Origin: Vagococcus elongatus
Lineage (GTDB): Bacteria > Bacillota > Bacilli > Lactobacillales > Vagococcaceae
Assembly: GCF_003987645.1 (NCBI RefSeq)
Contig: NZ_NGKA01000005.1
Location: 1-64,000, forward strand
DNA: 64,000 nucleotides
Reading direction: 5' to 3'
This document shows positions 8,285 through 18,095 of this stretch, piece by piece. Under the pieces are notes generated by a model, which made no database searches, was not told the DNA's origin, and was given only the letters and a program-made list of their open reading frames with translations. Position numbers and translations under genes: made by a program. The stretch's first letter is position 1. Every line of letters begins with the position of its first letter.

Positions 8285-9197
8285 CTCGAACTTCCATCCA
8301 CTCAGCGATATCACTCATGATTAATTCTTTTTCTTCTTCATGGAGGATTTCGTGACGTAACTCGTGATATAAGTGAAGTGTCAAATCGTGAACACCGTGT
8401 TGCTGTAATTGTATTGCTGTTTTTCTAGGGCCTTTTCCAAAATCACCCACTGGATCTCGTTCCCCGCTGATAATAAGTATCGCCAAATCTTCACTGATAT
8501 TTTCAGACCAGTATTCTTTTGTTCCGCTCGCCATCAATTTTAATAAAGTGTAGAAACCGTTGTTAGTAAAAATAAAACCTAGTTTTGGATCAGCTTCATA
8601 GTTGGTAACATTTGTCTGATTTTTAGACAGCCAGTTGAAAGAGGACTGTTTTTCTGGGAAAGCTTTTGAAAAATTGCCAAATACCAGTTTATCCATCGTA
8701 GGATTTACTTTTTTAGGAGCAATTTTATTCAGTTGCTTCAACATTGGCAAAACTAATTTGAGTTCTTTTTTATAACTGCCCGTCCCCATGAGAATCGCTC
8801 CAGTCAATTCACTGCTATGGGTTTTCAAATAATTTCGCACGATGAAGGACCCCATGCTGTGGCCTAAAATAAAATAGGGCAGCTGAGGGTATTTTTCTTT
8901 CGTGAGAGTCGTGAGTTGAAACGTATCTTCCACGACGATTTTGTCGCTGTCTTTTTTTGTAAAAAATCCATAGTCTTTCGGGTCTGTCACCGAATCTCCA
9001 TGTCCGAGGTGGTCGTGACCGACTACCAGCCAGCCCATTTGATTGAGATAATTTGCCAGGGGCTCGTAACGCTCGATATATTCCGCCATGCCATGAACGA
9101 TTTGTAAAACTCCATGAGGCTTTTCTTCTGGTATCCAAGCCATACCATGGAGGTCGGTTTTATTGTCTTGGGATAAAAAGGAAAAATGTTTCTTCAT
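8280..9197 (-). CDS. Alpha/beta hydrolase, lysophospholipase/monoacylglycerol lipase type
   Basis: This 305-residue protein is a serine hydrolase of the Hydrolase_4 (S33-like) family. The nucleophile elbow is GHSMGS (Ser114). The oxyanion strand motif is VHGMAEY near 35. The likely acid is Asp248 in GERDPVGDFG, and the base is His282 in ELRHEILHEE. GHDHLGHGDS near 60 is typical of monoacylglycerol lipases and PldB-like lysophospholipases. There is no signal peptide, so it should act in the cytoplasm on small ester or lipid substrates. The start is ATG with GGGAGAGTG upstream. The substrate is inferred from the family only. Confidence 0.85.
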   Translation of the reverse strand: MKKHFSFLSQDNKTDLHGMAWIPEEKPHGVLQIVHGMAEYIERYEPLANYLNQMGWLVVGHDHLGHGDSVTDPKDYGFFTKKDSDKIVVEDTFQLTTLTKEKYPQLPYFILGHSMGSFIVRNYLKTHSSELTGAILMGTGSYKKELKLVLPMLKQLNKIAPKKVNPTMDKLVFGNFSKAFPEKQSSFNWLSKNQTNVTNYEADPKLGFIFTNNGFYTLLKLMASGTKEYWSENISEDLAILIISGERDPVGDFGKGPRKTAIQLQQHGVHDLTLHLYHELRHEILHEEEKELIMSDIAEWMEVRV

Positions 9198-9352
9198 TTG
9201 TCAGCACTCTCCCAGTCTATAATCTATTACAGTCATTATAAGAGAAAAAGATGAAACAAACAAATAAATCTCTTTATTTTTCGTATTTTAGTTATAGAAG
9301 AAGAGGTAATGATTTTTGGTTATACTAATAAAATGAAAAATTAGGAGCGGCC

Positions 9353-10705
9353 ATGTGGCAAGAATTTTTCTATGGCAGAAGATTGCTGAAAAGCGATATC
9401 CCAGAAAGTTTGCTGGCTTATCTTGATGAAGCAGAAGTAAACAAACTCCCAGCCTTTAAGCTCTCAAATAGAAATAAGCATCAGTGCCTCCGTTGCGGTA
9501 ATGAACTCGAAGAAAGTGATTTTTTAGTTAATTATCTTGGCTTTATTGAACATTATTGTTCTTATTGTTTGGTAATGGGAAAGGCAACGGTTGGAGACAC
9601 TTATTATCATCTGCCGCAAACGTCTAAGATTGATGAGGTGAATTTTTATTGGGAAGGTGAATTGTCTCCCAGTCAACAGCGAGCCTCGCAAATGATTCTT
9701 GAAGCTGTGGAAAAAAAGAAAGATATTCTAGTCCATGCAGTGACAGGAGCAGGAAAAACAGAAATGATTTTTGAGACCGTTCATAAATCCCTTGTGAATG
9801 GCAAATTTGTCTGTGTGGCAAGTCCAAGAGTAGATGTTTGCTTAGAATTATATCCAAGATTTCAGGCAGCCTTTGATGTAGCCATTGCGTTGCTCCACGG
9901 TAAACAGAGGGGAGATTATTACCATAGCCAATTAGTGATATGCACCACCCATCAGTTATTGCGATTTTATCAGGCGTTTGATTTACTGATTGTAGATGAA
10001 GTGGATGCTTTCCCTTTTCGAGGGAATCCAATGCTGGAATATGGTGTGACCCAAGCGTTGCGACCCCAAGGAAGTATGATTTATTTGACCGCGACACCAA
10101 CAAAGCAGCTAGAGTATCAAGTAAGGACTGGTGCCATGGAGGTGAGTGGGATTTCTGTCAGATATCACGGGTATCCCCTACCGGTACCGCAAACTATTTG
10201 GCTATGGCAATGGCACCAGAAATTAATGAAGGGGAAACTCCCTCGACCACTCCAAATAATTTTAGAACAGCAACTAGAAGCAGGCAGGAGAACATTGGTT
10301 TTTTTACCGACGATAAATTTGATGGAGCGGACTGAAAAGTTGTTAACAAAAGTTTTTCCAAATCATCACATTTCCAGTGCATCTTCTACAGATGAAGAGC
10401 GTTTAAGTAAAGTAAAAAATATGCGTGAAGAAGTCTACGATTTATTTTTGTCTACGACCATTTTGGAACGGGGAGTTACTTTTAGGGATATCGACGTTAT
10501 AGTCATCGGAAGCAATCATGATGTGTTTAACACCGCCTCTTTGATTCAAATCGCAGGAAGAGTCGGCCGAAAAGCAGAATTTCCCAAGGGAGCAGTCTTT
10601 TTCATTCATGACGGTTGGTCTTTGGCAATGAAACAGGCAGTCAGCCAAATAAAGCGAATGAATGCAGAAGGGATTAAAGGGAGACTGTTAAGAGATGAGA
10701 TGTAA
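9353..10705 (+). CDS. comFA: ComFA, DNA-uptake helicase
   Basis: This 450-residue superfamily-2 ATPase drives import of single-stranded DNA during transformation. A four-Cys zinc knuckle (C45, C48, C69, C72) is followed by the Walker A box TGAGKTE (131-137) and the DEVD box (215-218), then a C-terminal helicase domain with LSTTILERGVT and QIAGRVGRK motifs. The length is normal for the family. The ATG follows TTAGGAG. It overlaps comFC by 11 bases, the usual comF arrangement. A TATACT at 9321 may be the -10 box; no streptococcal-type com box was seen. It is intact, so natural competence is plausible if the other com genes exist elsewhere. Confidence 0.95.
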   Translation: MWQEFFYGRRLLKSDIPESLLAYLDEAEVNKLPAFKLSNRNKHQCLRCGNELEESDFLVNYLGFIEHYCSYCLVMGKATVGDTYYHLPQTSKIDEVNFYWEGELSPSQQRASQMILEAVEKKKDILVHAVTGAGKTEMIFETVHKSLVNGKFVCVASPRVDVCLELYPRFQAAFDVAIALLHGKQRGDYYHSQLVICTTHQLLRFYQAFDLLIVDEVDAFPFRGNPMLEYGVTQALRPQGSMIYLTATPTKQLEYQVRTGAMEVSGISVRYHGYPLPVPQTIWLWQWHQKLMKGKLPRPLQIILEQQLEAGRRTLVFLPTINLMERTEKLLTKVFPNHHISSASSTDEERLSKVKNMREEVYDLFLSTTILERGVTFRDIDVIVIGSNHDVFNTASLIQIAGRVGRKAEFPKGAVFFIHDGWSLAMKQAVSQIKRMNAEGIKGRLLRDEM

Positions 10706-11375
10706 GTTATGCGACAATTTTATCAGGACTAACCTGTCTTTAAAAGAATGGCTGTATTTTATTCCAGTGGAGAAGTTAAGTATATGTGAACGGTGCCAAG
10801 CTAAATTTGAAAAAGTTGATCCAGATATCTCCTGCCCAATATGTAAAAAATCAGGTCACAGCCATATCTGCCCTGAGTGCCTAGCATGGCAAAAAATTTA
10901 TCCTAAATATTCTTTCAAGCATGACTGCCTGTATTATTATAATGATTGGATGGGGGAATGGCTTGAGAAGTTTAAATTCAAAGGAGATTTTCAGTTAGCA
11001 CAATGTTTTCAGCATGACCTAAAAGTATTTTTCAGACATGTAAATTATGATTTGATTATTCCAACCCCTCTTTCAAAAGAAAGACAACAAATCAGAAGAT
11101 TTAATCAAGTAGAAGCTTTGCTTTATTTTGCAGATATCAAGTATGCTGATATTTTGGAAAAAACAATTGATACTTTGCCTCAATCAAATAAAACCCGGCA
11201 AGATCGACTGGATATGCCGCAAATCTTTTCACTAAAAAGCAGAGAAAGTGTTTTTCAAAAAAAAGTTTTGCTGGTGGATGATGTTTATACCACAGGCAGA
11301 ACATTGCTTCATGGCGTGGATTGTTTATATCTCAACGGGGCAAAGCTAGTGCACACTTTTAGTCTTGCCCGCTGA
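10695..11375 (+). CDS. comFC: ComFC, phosphoribosyltransferase-like competence protein
   Basis: This 226-residue partner of ComFA is required for efficient transformation in related species. The N-terminal third has Cys pairs (C3 and C6, later CERC, CPIC and CPEC) that form zinc ribbons. The C-terminal part has the PRPP-binding loop VLLVDDVYTTGRT near residue 190. The start codon lies inside the end of comFA, so the two are translationally coupled. The length and motif order match the ComFC/GntX family. It is intact. Confidence 0.93.
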   Translation: MRCKLCDNFIRTNLSLKEWLYFIPVEKLSICERCQAKFEKVDPDISCPICKKSGHSHICPECLAWQKIYPKYSFKHDCLYYYNDWMGEWLEKFKFKGDFQLAQCFQHDLKVFFRHVNYDLIIPTPLSKERQQIRRFNQVEALLYFADIKYADILEKTIDTLPQSNKTRQDRLDMPQIFSLKSRESVFQKKVLLVDDVYTTGRTLLHGVDCLYLNGAKLVHTFSLAR

Positions 11376-11400
11376 TTTCAGGTTTTTTAAATGAGATTAA

Positions 11401-11429
11401 TTGTATTTAAGTATTTTATTAGATATAAT
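11401..11429 (+). promoter_or_regulatory. Promoter of hpf
   Basis: TTGTAT and a perfect TATAAT are 17 bases apart, 76 bases before the hpf start. It lies after comFC, with no hairpin between them. Confidence 0.65.
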
Positions 11430-11505
11430 GTATCTAAGAAGAGACAATTAACGTTTTTGGCTTGTTGTTTCTTTTTTAGATGGTAGACGAAAGGGGCAAT
11501 GTGTT

Positions 11506-12063
11506 ATGTTGAGATTCAACATTCGAGGAGAAAATATTGAGGTAACAGAAGCGATTAGGAATTACGTGGAGAAAAGAGTTTCCAAATTAGAAAAATACTT
11601 CGATGAAGATCGCACTCCAGAATCTACGGCGCACGTGAATTTAAAAGTTTATTCTGACAAAAATGCTAAGGTTGAGGTGACAATCCCGTTACCTTATATA
11701 GTTTTGAGGGCAGAAGAAACATCTCATGATTTATATGCGAGTATCGACTTGGTAGTAGATAAATTAGAAAGACAAATTAGAAAATTCAAAACAAGAATCA
11801 ATAGAAAACAAAGGGAAGTTTCGAAAGAAGCAGTAGCTCAGCTATTTGTGGAAAACAATAATTCAGTAGATGTTGCTGAAAACGAATTAGAAATTGTCCG
11901 TACGAAACGCTTGTCATTAAAACCGATGGATAGTGAAGAAGCTGTCCTTCAAATGAATATGCTCGGTCATAATTTCTTTATCTTTGAAGATGCTGAAACA
12001 AATGGCATCAGCATCGTTTACGCCCGTAAAGACGGAAAATACGGTTTGATCGAAACAGATTAA
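11506..12063 (+). CDS. hpf: Long-form ribosome hibernation promoting factor
   Basis: This 185-residue protein binds the 30S subunit in stationary phase and dimerises 70S ribosomes into inactive 100S particles. Residues 1-100 or so are the S30AE/YfiA-like domain (begins MLRFNIRGENIEVTEAIRNYVEKRV). Residues 125-185 are the dimerising tail (EIVRTKRLSLKPMDSEEAVLQMNMLGH is given here only in part: KRLSLKPMDSEEAVLQMNML). This is the long form typical of Firmicutes. The ribosome site is GAAAGGGG. It sits between comFC and secA, as in many Lactobacillales, and is transcribed from its own promoter with its own terminator. Confidence 0.96.
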   Translation: MLRFNIRGENIEVTEAIRNYVEKRVSKLEKYFDEDRTPESTAHVNLKVYSDKNAKVEVTIPLPYIVLRAEETSHDLYASIDLVVDKLERQIRKFKTRINRKQREVSKEAVAQLFVENNNSVDVAENELEIVRTKRLSLKPMDSEEAVLQMNMLGHNFFIFEDAETNGISIVYARKDGKYGLIETD

Positions 12064-12084
12064 TGAATGGTTAGTTTAAACATG

Positions 12085-12122
12085 GGAGGCAAAGTGTCCG
12101 CACTTGCCTCCTTCTTTTTTTT
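12085..12122 (+). terminator. Terminator of hpf
   Basis: GGAGGCAAAGTG pairs with CACTTGCCTCC with one bulged A, loop TCCG, followed by a T-rich tail. Confidence 0.88.
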
Positions 12123-12287
12123 CGATGATAGGATATGTTCACTTGTAAGCATGATAAATAATTGAAAAATGTTTCCTTTTCTTTTTAAAAGTGCTAAACT
12201 ATTAAAGATGGATTCATATCTAGCGTTTGAAAAGATTTAGTAGATAAGAAATTAATTAGTTTAAATGAAGAAAGGAACGACAAATAA

Positions 12288-14816
12288 ATGAATTTTCTGA
12301 AGAAAATCATTGAGAGTGATAAGAAAGAATTACGCCGTTTAGAGAAAATAGCGGACAAAATCGAAGCTTTGGCAGGTACCATGGAAGCATTGTCTGATGA
12401 CCAGTTAAAAGCTAAAACAGAAGAATTTAAAACACGCCTCCAAAAGGGAGAAACATTAGATGATTTATTAGTTGAAGCTTTTGCTGTAGTCCGGGAAGCT
12501 TCACGAAGAGTTTTAGGTCTTTACCCATTTAAAGTTCAGCTAATGGGAGGAATTGTGCTGCATAACGGGGACATCCCTGAGATGAAAACCGGTGAAGGAA
12601 AAACTTTGACAGCAACGATGCCGGTCTATTTGAATGCTTTGACAGGTGAAGGGGTCCATGTCGTCACTGTTAATGAGTATTTGGCTACACGTGATGCCAC
12701 TGAAATGGGCGAATTGTATAATTTTTTGGGACTGACTGTCGGTCTTAATTTGAACTCAAAATCTTCTGATGAGAAGCGCCTCGCTTATGCTTGCGATATC
12801 ACTTATAGTACTAATAATGAGCTGGGCTTTGACTACTTGCGTGACAACATGGTTGTCTACCGTGAACAAATGGTTCAGCGTCCTTTGAGCTATGCTATTG
12901 TCGACGAGGTGGACTCTATTTTAATTGATGAGGCTAGAACACCTTTAATCATTTCTGGACAAGCAGAAAAATCCACTGCACTTTATAATCGTGCAGATAA
13001 CTTTGTCAAACGGTTAAAAGAAGAGGAAGATTATAAAATCGACGTTCAATCAAAAACAATTGCTCTGACTGAAGAAGGAATTTCCAAAGCAGAGGAAAAC
13101 TTTGGTTTGGAAAACTTGTATGACATCGATAATACGGCATTGACCCATCATTTGGACAATGCGTTGAGAGCGAACTATATCATGCTTCGAGACATCGACT
13201 ATGTCATCCAAGAGGGCAAAGTCATGATCGTAGACCAGTTTACGGGACGTATCATGGATGGACGCCGTTATTCTGATGGTCTTCACCAAGCGATTGAGGC
13301 TAAAGAAGCAGTTGAAATTGAAGACGAAACAAAGACCATGGCAAATATTACTTTCCAGAACTATTTCCGGATGTATAAAAAATTGGCTGGTATGACAGGA
13401 ACAGCGAAGACTGAAGAAGAAGAATTCCGTGAAATCTACAATATGGAAGTTATTCAAATTCCGACTAATGAACCGATCATACGTGACGATCGTCCTGATT
13501 TACTCTATCCAACTTTAGAAAGTAAATTTAAAGCCGTTGTTGCTGATATAAAGGAAAGACACCGCAATGGACAGCCGATTTTAGTCGGGACTGTGGCAGT
13601 TGAAACGTCAGAATATCTTTCTCAACTGTTGCGAAAAGAAAAAGTCCCTCACGAAATATTGAATGCCAAAAATCACTTTAAGGAAGCAGAAATCATCTTA
13701 AATGCCGGGCAAAAAGGTGCAGTCACAATCGCTACTAACATGGCCGGTCGTGGAACGGACATCAAACTCGGATTTGGCGTGGTGGAATTGGGCGGTTTAG
13801 CCGTTATCGGAACAGAGCGTCATGAATCCCGCCGTATTGATAATCAGCTGAGAGGACGTTCCGGACGTCAAGGAGATCCGGGTGTGACACAATTTTACTT
13901 GTCTCTTGAAGATGACTTGATGCGTCGCTTTGGTTCAGATCGTGTCAAAATGATGTGGGAACGATTCAAGCTTGAAGAAGACGACGCAGTGATTCAAAGT
14001 AAAATGTTGTCCAAACAAGTGGAAGGTGCTCAGAAACGTGTTGAAGGAAACAACTACGACACACGAAAAAATATATTACAGTATGACGATGTCATGCGTG
14101 AACAAAGGGAAGTCATCTATGCCCAGCGTAATCAAGTCATCATGGCAGACGAAATTTTAAGTGATGTCGTGTTAGGCATGATTGAACGGACGATTGACCG
14201 GGTGGTGACAGACCACACCCAAACTGAAGAGCAAGCAGACTGGAATTTGGAAGGCATTATCGACTTTGCCCGTTCAGCATTAGTCCACGAAAATGCTATT
14301 AGTTTAACTGATATCGAAAATAAATCTGCAGAAGAAATCAAGACACTTTTATTTGATCAGGCAAAAGAGATTTTTGATGAAAAATCAGCACAGCTCAACG
14401 GTCCTGAACAGTTGCTTGAGTTCCAAAAAGTGGTCATCTTGAGAGTCGTCGACCAAAAGTGGACAGATCATATCGATGCCATGGATCAGTTGCGTGAATC
14501 TATCGGTCTTCGTGCCTACGGTCAGAACAACCCACTTGTTGAATATCAGCAAGAAGGTTATGAAATGTTCAACAATATGGTCGGGGCGATTGACTATGAC
14601 GTTACAAGATTGTACATGAAAGCTCAAATCAGACAAAATGTTCAGCGGGAGCAAGTCGCAAAAGGCGAAGCAGTACGTCCAACCGAAGAACAAGGACGTG
14701 TCAGCGGCGGCGAACATAAACCACAACCTATACGGGTGGAAAAAGTGGGTCGTAATGAATTATGCCCATGCGGCAGCGGCAAAAAATATAAAAATTGCCA
14801 TGGTAAGCAAGCCTAA
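12288..14816 (+). CDS. secA: SecA, preprotein translocase ATPase
   Basis: This 842-residue motor pushes secretory proteins through SecYEG. The Walker A motif [14 protein letters not shown] is near residue 100 and the DEAD box [12 protein letters not shown] near 206. [12 protein letters not shown] and the [13 protein letters not shown] motif are in the second nucleotide domain. A zinc-binding [14 protein letters not shown] tail ends the protein. It is full length. The ATG follows AAAGGAACG with a normal spacer. It is followed closely by prfB, the conserved order in Firmicutes. The upstream 165 bases hold only weak promoter candidates. Confidence 0.97.
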   Translation: MNFLKKIIESDKKELRRLEKIADKIEALAGTMEALSDDQLKAKTEEFKTRLQKGETLDDLLVEAFAVVREASRRVLGLYPFKVQLMGGIVLHNGDIPEMKTGEGKTLTATMPVYLNALTGEGVHVVTVNEYLATRDATEMGELYNFLGLTVGLNLNSKSSDEKRLAYACDITYSTNNELGFDYLRDNMVVYREQMVQRPLSYAIVDEVDSILIDEARTPLIISGQAEKSTALYNRADNFVKRLKEEEDYKIDVQSKTIALTEEGISKAEENFGLENLYDIDNTALTHHLDNALRANYIMLRDIDYVIQEGKVMIVDQFTGRIMDGRRYSDGLHQAIEAKEAVEIEDETKTMANITFQNYFRMYKKLAGMTGTAKTEEEEFREIYNMEVIQIPTNEPIIRDDRPDLLYPTLESKFKAVVADIKERHRNGQPILVGTVAVETSEYLSQLLRKEKVPHEILNAKNHFKEAEIILNAGQKGAVTIATNMAGRGTDIKLGFGVVELGGLAVIGTERHESRRIDNQLRGRSGRQGDPGVTQFYLSLEDDLMRRFGSDRVKMMWERFKLEEDDAVIQSKMLSKQVEGAQKRVEGNNYDTRKNILQYDDVMREQREVIYAQRNQVIMADEILSDVVLGMIERTIDRVVTDHTQTEEQADWNLEGIIDFARSALVHENAISLTDIENKSAEEIKTLLFDQAKEIFDEKSAQLNGPEQLLEFQKVVILRVVDQKWTDHIDAMDQLRESIGLRAYGQNNPLVEYQQEGYEMFNNMVGAIDYDVTRLYMKAQIRQNVQREQVAKGEAVRPTEEQGRVSGGEHKPQPIRVEKVGRNELCPCGSGKKYKNCHGKQA

Positions 14817-14894
14817 TTAAGGGATGACTAAACAATGCGACATAGGAATTTTCCTAGTCGCATTTCGTTTTGTAAAAGTGAAAGGAATGATTGT

Positions 14895-15996
14895 ATGGAA
14901 CTTAATGAAATAAAAAATGATTTGCAAAAATCCAGTCAAAAAATTCAAGATTTTAGGAGGTCACTTTGACCTAGATAGTTTGGAAGAACAAATTGCTAAT
15001 TTCGAATACCAGATGAGTTTGCCGGATTTTTGGGATGATAGTAAAAAAGCCCAAGAGATTATTTCTCGCTCCAATGAATTGAAGGAGACTTTCGAAAGTT
15101 TTAAAGCACTAGAGTCTGAGCAAGAAGAATTAGATGTTTTTTTAGAAATGCTGCAAGAAGAAAGCGACCAAGAGATTTTAGAAGAACTGATCTCTCGGAA
15201 ACAAATGTTTGATGACAAGCTGGCAGCCTATGAGCTTTCACAACTTTTGGATGAACCTTATGACAAAAATAATGCCATCATGGAAATACATCCCGGTGCA
15301 GGCGGAACAGAGTCTCAAGACTGGGGAGATATGCTTTTGCGTTTATATACTAGATGGGCTGGACAACATGACTATCAAGTAGAAATTTTAGATTATTCTG
15401 GCGGAGATGAAGCTGGGATAAAAAGTGCCACCTTATTGATCAAAGGGTTCAATGCTTACGGCTATTTAAGATCCGAAACAGGGGTGCATCGCCTAGTGAG
15501 GATTTCTCCTTTTGATTCCAACAGTCGCCGTCATACATCGTTTTGTTCAATCAATGTGATGCCGGAGTTGAATGATGACATTGACATCACGATAAATTCT
15601 GATGATTTAAAAATAGATACTTACCGAGCTAGTGGTGCGGGCGGACAGCACGTCAATAAAACGGAGTCGGCCGTTCGGATTACCCATCTTCCCACAGGTA
15701 TTGTTGTCGCCAGTCAGGCACAGCGTTCTCAACTAAAAAATAGAGAACAGGCCATGAGCATGCTGAAAGCCAAACTTTATCAGCTGGAACTAGAGAAAAA
15801 AGCAGCAGAAGAAGCAGAAATTCGTGGAGAAACAAAAGAAATCGGCTGGGGTTCTCAAATTCGTTCCTATGTTTTTCATCCTTATTCTATGGTAAAAGAT
15901 CATCGGACCAATTATGAAGTTGGTAATGTGCAAGCCGTAATGGACGGAGATATCGATGGTTTCATAGATGCTTACTTGAGACTGGGTCTGTCTTGA
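14895..15996 (+). CDS. prfB: Peptide chain release factor 2, with programmed +1 frameshift
   Basis: RF2 releases the peptide at UGA and UAA. Translation starts at ATG 14895 and the first 24 codons end CTT TGA. A +1 slip on CTT at 14964-14966 skips the T at 14967 and continues with GAC, giving 366 residues, the usual RF2 length. The slip is set up by an internal Shine-Dalgarno AGGAGG at 14955-14960. The stop-codon recognition triplet SPF is at 204-206 and the catalytic GGQ at 249-251. The frameshift makes RF2 synthesis depend inversely on RF2 level. The reading frame opening at 14917 in the second frame is not a real start. Confidence 0.96.
14955..14970 (+). promoter_or_regulatory. RF2 programmed frameshift site
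   Basis: AGGAGG-TCA-CTT-TGA-C: an internal Shine-Dalgarno three bases before the slippery CTT, followed by an in-frame UGA with C as the next base, a poor termination context. This is the conserved prfB arrangement. Confidence 0.95.
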
Positions 15997-16035
15997 TAGA
16001 CGTTACTAATGAAAATGGCAAAAGTGAAACATAAT

Positions 16036-16079
16036 TGTAATGAAATGTAAGATGATTTACACTGACATAGTGATATAAT
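16036..16079 (+). promoter_or_regulatory. ftsEX promoter with WalR-like repeats
   Basis: TGTAAT (16036) and TGTAAG (16046) repeat with a four-base gap. The -10 box TATAAT (16074-16079) starts 22 bases after the second repeat. No good -35 box exists, which suits an activator-dependent promoter. The gap is one base shorter than the classical WalR box; see the site at 23254. Confidence 0.45.
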
Positions 16080-16120
16080 ACAAGATGTCGAACGAGTATT
16101 TAAAGGTAGGAGAATGCTAA

Positions 16121-16807
16121 ATGATAGAGATGAATGATGTAACCAAAAAGTATTCAAATGGTACGACCGCTGTTCGAAATCTTTCTGTAAAGATCGATCA
16201 AGGAGAATTTGTTTATGTGGTAGGTCCAAGTGGTGCTGGGAAATCTACATTTATAAAATTGATGTACCGTGAGGAAAAAGCGACAAAAGGAAATTTGAAT
16301 GTGGTCGGTTATGACTTGCTGAAAATTAAAAACAAGAATATACCACTATTAAGACGAGAAGTGGGAATCGTTTTTCAAGATTATAAACTACTGCATCAAA
16401 AAACGATTTATGAAAATGTTGCTTATGCAATGCAGGTAATCGGCAAACGCCCAAGAGAAATCAAACGACGGGTGATGGAAGTGCTTGATTTAGTCGGGTT
16501 GCGTCATAAAGTTAGAGTGTTTCCTTCAGAGTTGTCTGGAGGGGAGCAGCAGCGGGTGGCAATCGCCAGAGCAATTGTCAATACACCAAAAGTTTTGATA
16601 GCTGACGAGCCAACGGGAAATCTTGACCCGGAAAATTCATGGGAAATCATGAAATTATTGGAAAAAATCAATACTCAAGGAACCACCGTTGTTATGGCGA
16701 CCCATAACAGCACAATCGTGAATACGATTCGTCATCGTGTGATTGCTATTGAGAATGGACGAATTATCAGAGATCAGGCGGAAGGGGAGTACGGATACGA
16801 TGATTAG
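16121..16807 (+). CDS. ftsE: FtsE, cell-division ABC ATPase
   Basis: This 228-residue ATPase partners with FtsX to switch on peptidoglycan hydrolases at the cell surface. It has the Walker A motif GPSGAGKST near 36, signature [14 protein letters not shown] near 138 and Walker B LIADEPTGNLDP near 160. The start follows AGGTAGGAGA. It overlaps ftsX by 8 bases. In Firmicutes FtsEX activates coiled-coil hydrolases such as PcsB or CwlO; a coiled-coil M23 hydrolase with similar promoter repeats lies at 23341. Confidence 0.96.
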   Translation: MIEMNDVTKKYSNGTTAVRNLSVKIDQGEFVYVVGPSGAGKSTFIKLMYREEKATKGNLNVVGYDLLKIKNKNIPLLRREVGIVFQDYKLLHQKTIYENVAYAMQVIGKRPREIKRRVMEVLDLVGLRHKVRVFPSELSGGEQQRVAIARAIVNTPKVLIADEPTGNLDPENSWEIMKLLEKINTQGTTVVMATHNSTIVNTIRHRVIAIENGRIIRDQAEGEYGYDD

Positions 16808-17687
16808 AGTTTTCTTCCGTCATATCGGCGAGAGTTTAAAAAGTTTGAAACGTAATGGATGGATGACCTTGGCTTCGGTCAGTGCAGTGACTGTCACCTT
16901 AGTACTGGTAGGCGTGTTTCTATCGGTTATTCTCAACGTGACAAAGTTAGCACAAGATATCGAATCAGCTGTTGATGTGACTGTTTTTATTGACATTGGC
17001 ACAGAACAAGCAGAGATTGACGAACTTGAGCAAGAACTGAAAGCATTGCCTAAAGTAGAAAAAGTTGATTTTTCAAGCAGTGATGAGCAATACCAAAAGC
17101 TGATTGAAAAACTGGGAGATACATTTAGAACATTTGAGGAGGATGATAATCCACTCTATGATGTCTTTATAGTCAGTGCGAAAACTCCTGAGGACATAAA
17201 GAAAATACAAAAGTCAGCAGAAAAACTGAACTTCGTAAAAGAAGCAAGTTATGGCGGACTGACGTCTGATAAAATCATGGATATTTCTAAAAATGTCCGT
17301 ATATACGGACTAGCCGGTACAGCGCTGCTATTGTTCGTTGCTATTTTCTTGATTTCCAACACCATTAGGATCACGATTATTTCGCGTAAAAGAGAAATTC
17401 AAATTATGCGTCTCGTCGGTGCCAAAAACGGGTTTATCCGCTGGCCATTTTTCCTTGAGGGGGCGTGGATCGGCATACTGGGTTCTATTATTCCAATCTT
17501 GCTGGTAACAGTGACGTATTCAAAAGCATACGAAATCATCACTAAAAACTTTTTATCTTCTGCAAGTTATTCATTGATTCCGCCGGCAGAGCTGGTTTTA
17601 GGAATGAATATTGCGATGGTAACAGTCGGGGTGGTCATTGGTTCTCTAGGATCAATCTTATCCATGAGAAGATTTTTAAAAATATAA
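16800..17687 (+). CDS. ftsX: FtsX, cell-division membrane protein
   Basis: This 295-residue permease-like partner of FtsE transmits ATPase state across the membrane. It has a cytoplasmic N-terminus, a first membrane segment at about 22-44, an extracellular domain to about 165, then three membrane helices, the classic FtsX topology. The start at 16800 (MIRVFFRHIGESLKSLKRN) is supported by GAAGGGGAG upstream; the longer frame back to 16743 lies inside ftsE. It ends at a strong terminator. Confidence 0.95.
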   Translation: MIRVFFRHIGESLKSLKRNGWMTLASVSAVTVTLVLVGVFLSVILNVTKLAQDIESAVDVTVFIDIGTEQAEIDELEQELKALPKVEKVDFSSSDEQYQKLIEKLGDTFRTFEEDDNPLYDVFIVSAKTPEDIKKIQKSAEKLNFVKEASYGGLTSDKIMDISKNVRIYGLAGTALLLFVAIFLISNTIRITIISRKREIQIMRLVGAKNGFIRWPFFLEGAWIGILGSIIPILLVTVTYSKAYEIITKNFLSSASYSLIPPAELVLGMNIAMVTVGVVIGSLGSILSMRRFLKI

Positions 17688-17693
17688 AATTAA

Positions 17694-17731
17694 AAACAAG
17701 AAAAGAGTGCATAAGCACTCTTTTCTTGTTT
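17694..17731 (+). terminator. Terminator of ftsEX
   Basis: A perfect 17-base-pair stem with loop ATAA: the left arm is AAACAAGAAAAGAGTGC; the right arm ends in a T-rich stretch. Confidence 0.92.
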
Positions 17732-18095
17732 AAGGGATGTACACATCAACTGTTGGCATTTACATACCAAACAGAAGGGTAGAAACAATTAATCGATAAA
17801 GTAATTTGATATATTTATTAATTTGGGGAATTATATTAAAACAAATCACAACTATGGTACGAATAATTGTTTCGTGTTAATTATAACACATAATGTTCTA
17901 AAAAGGAACTGATTATTCTTTATTATTCCGATTCATGGTAGTAATCATACAGAATGAATATGTAAACGCCTTTTCCATAAATGTTTGAAACTTTCACTTA
18001 AAAAGCTTGCATTTTTTGCATATTCCCTTTATGTTAATGATGGGGGAAAACCCATGAAGTGTGGAGTACGTTTTATAACACGAGGAGGTTTCTAT
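17732..18095 (+). promoter_or_regulatory. Upstream region of the pst operon
   Basis: This gene-free stretch of about 360 bases holds a dyad GTGTTA-ATTA-TAACAC at 17874-17889 and a hairpin ATGGG...CCCAT at 18040-18055, close to the pstS ribosome site. No convincing Pho-box direct repeat was recognised. Regulation by phosphate is expected from the operon but not proven by a site. Confidence 0.35.

Noticed and set aside
9198-9352. Streptococcal com box before comFA
   Set aside because: Only a reversed TCGTAT was seen; the TACGAATA-type element in the right direction is absent.
14917-15996. Independent start of prfB at 14917
   Set aside because: The codon lies in the second frame upstream of the programmed shift; the real start is 14895.
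17960-17976. Catabolite-response (cre) site before pstS
   Set aside because: TGTAAACGC starts well but the right half does not match the consensus.
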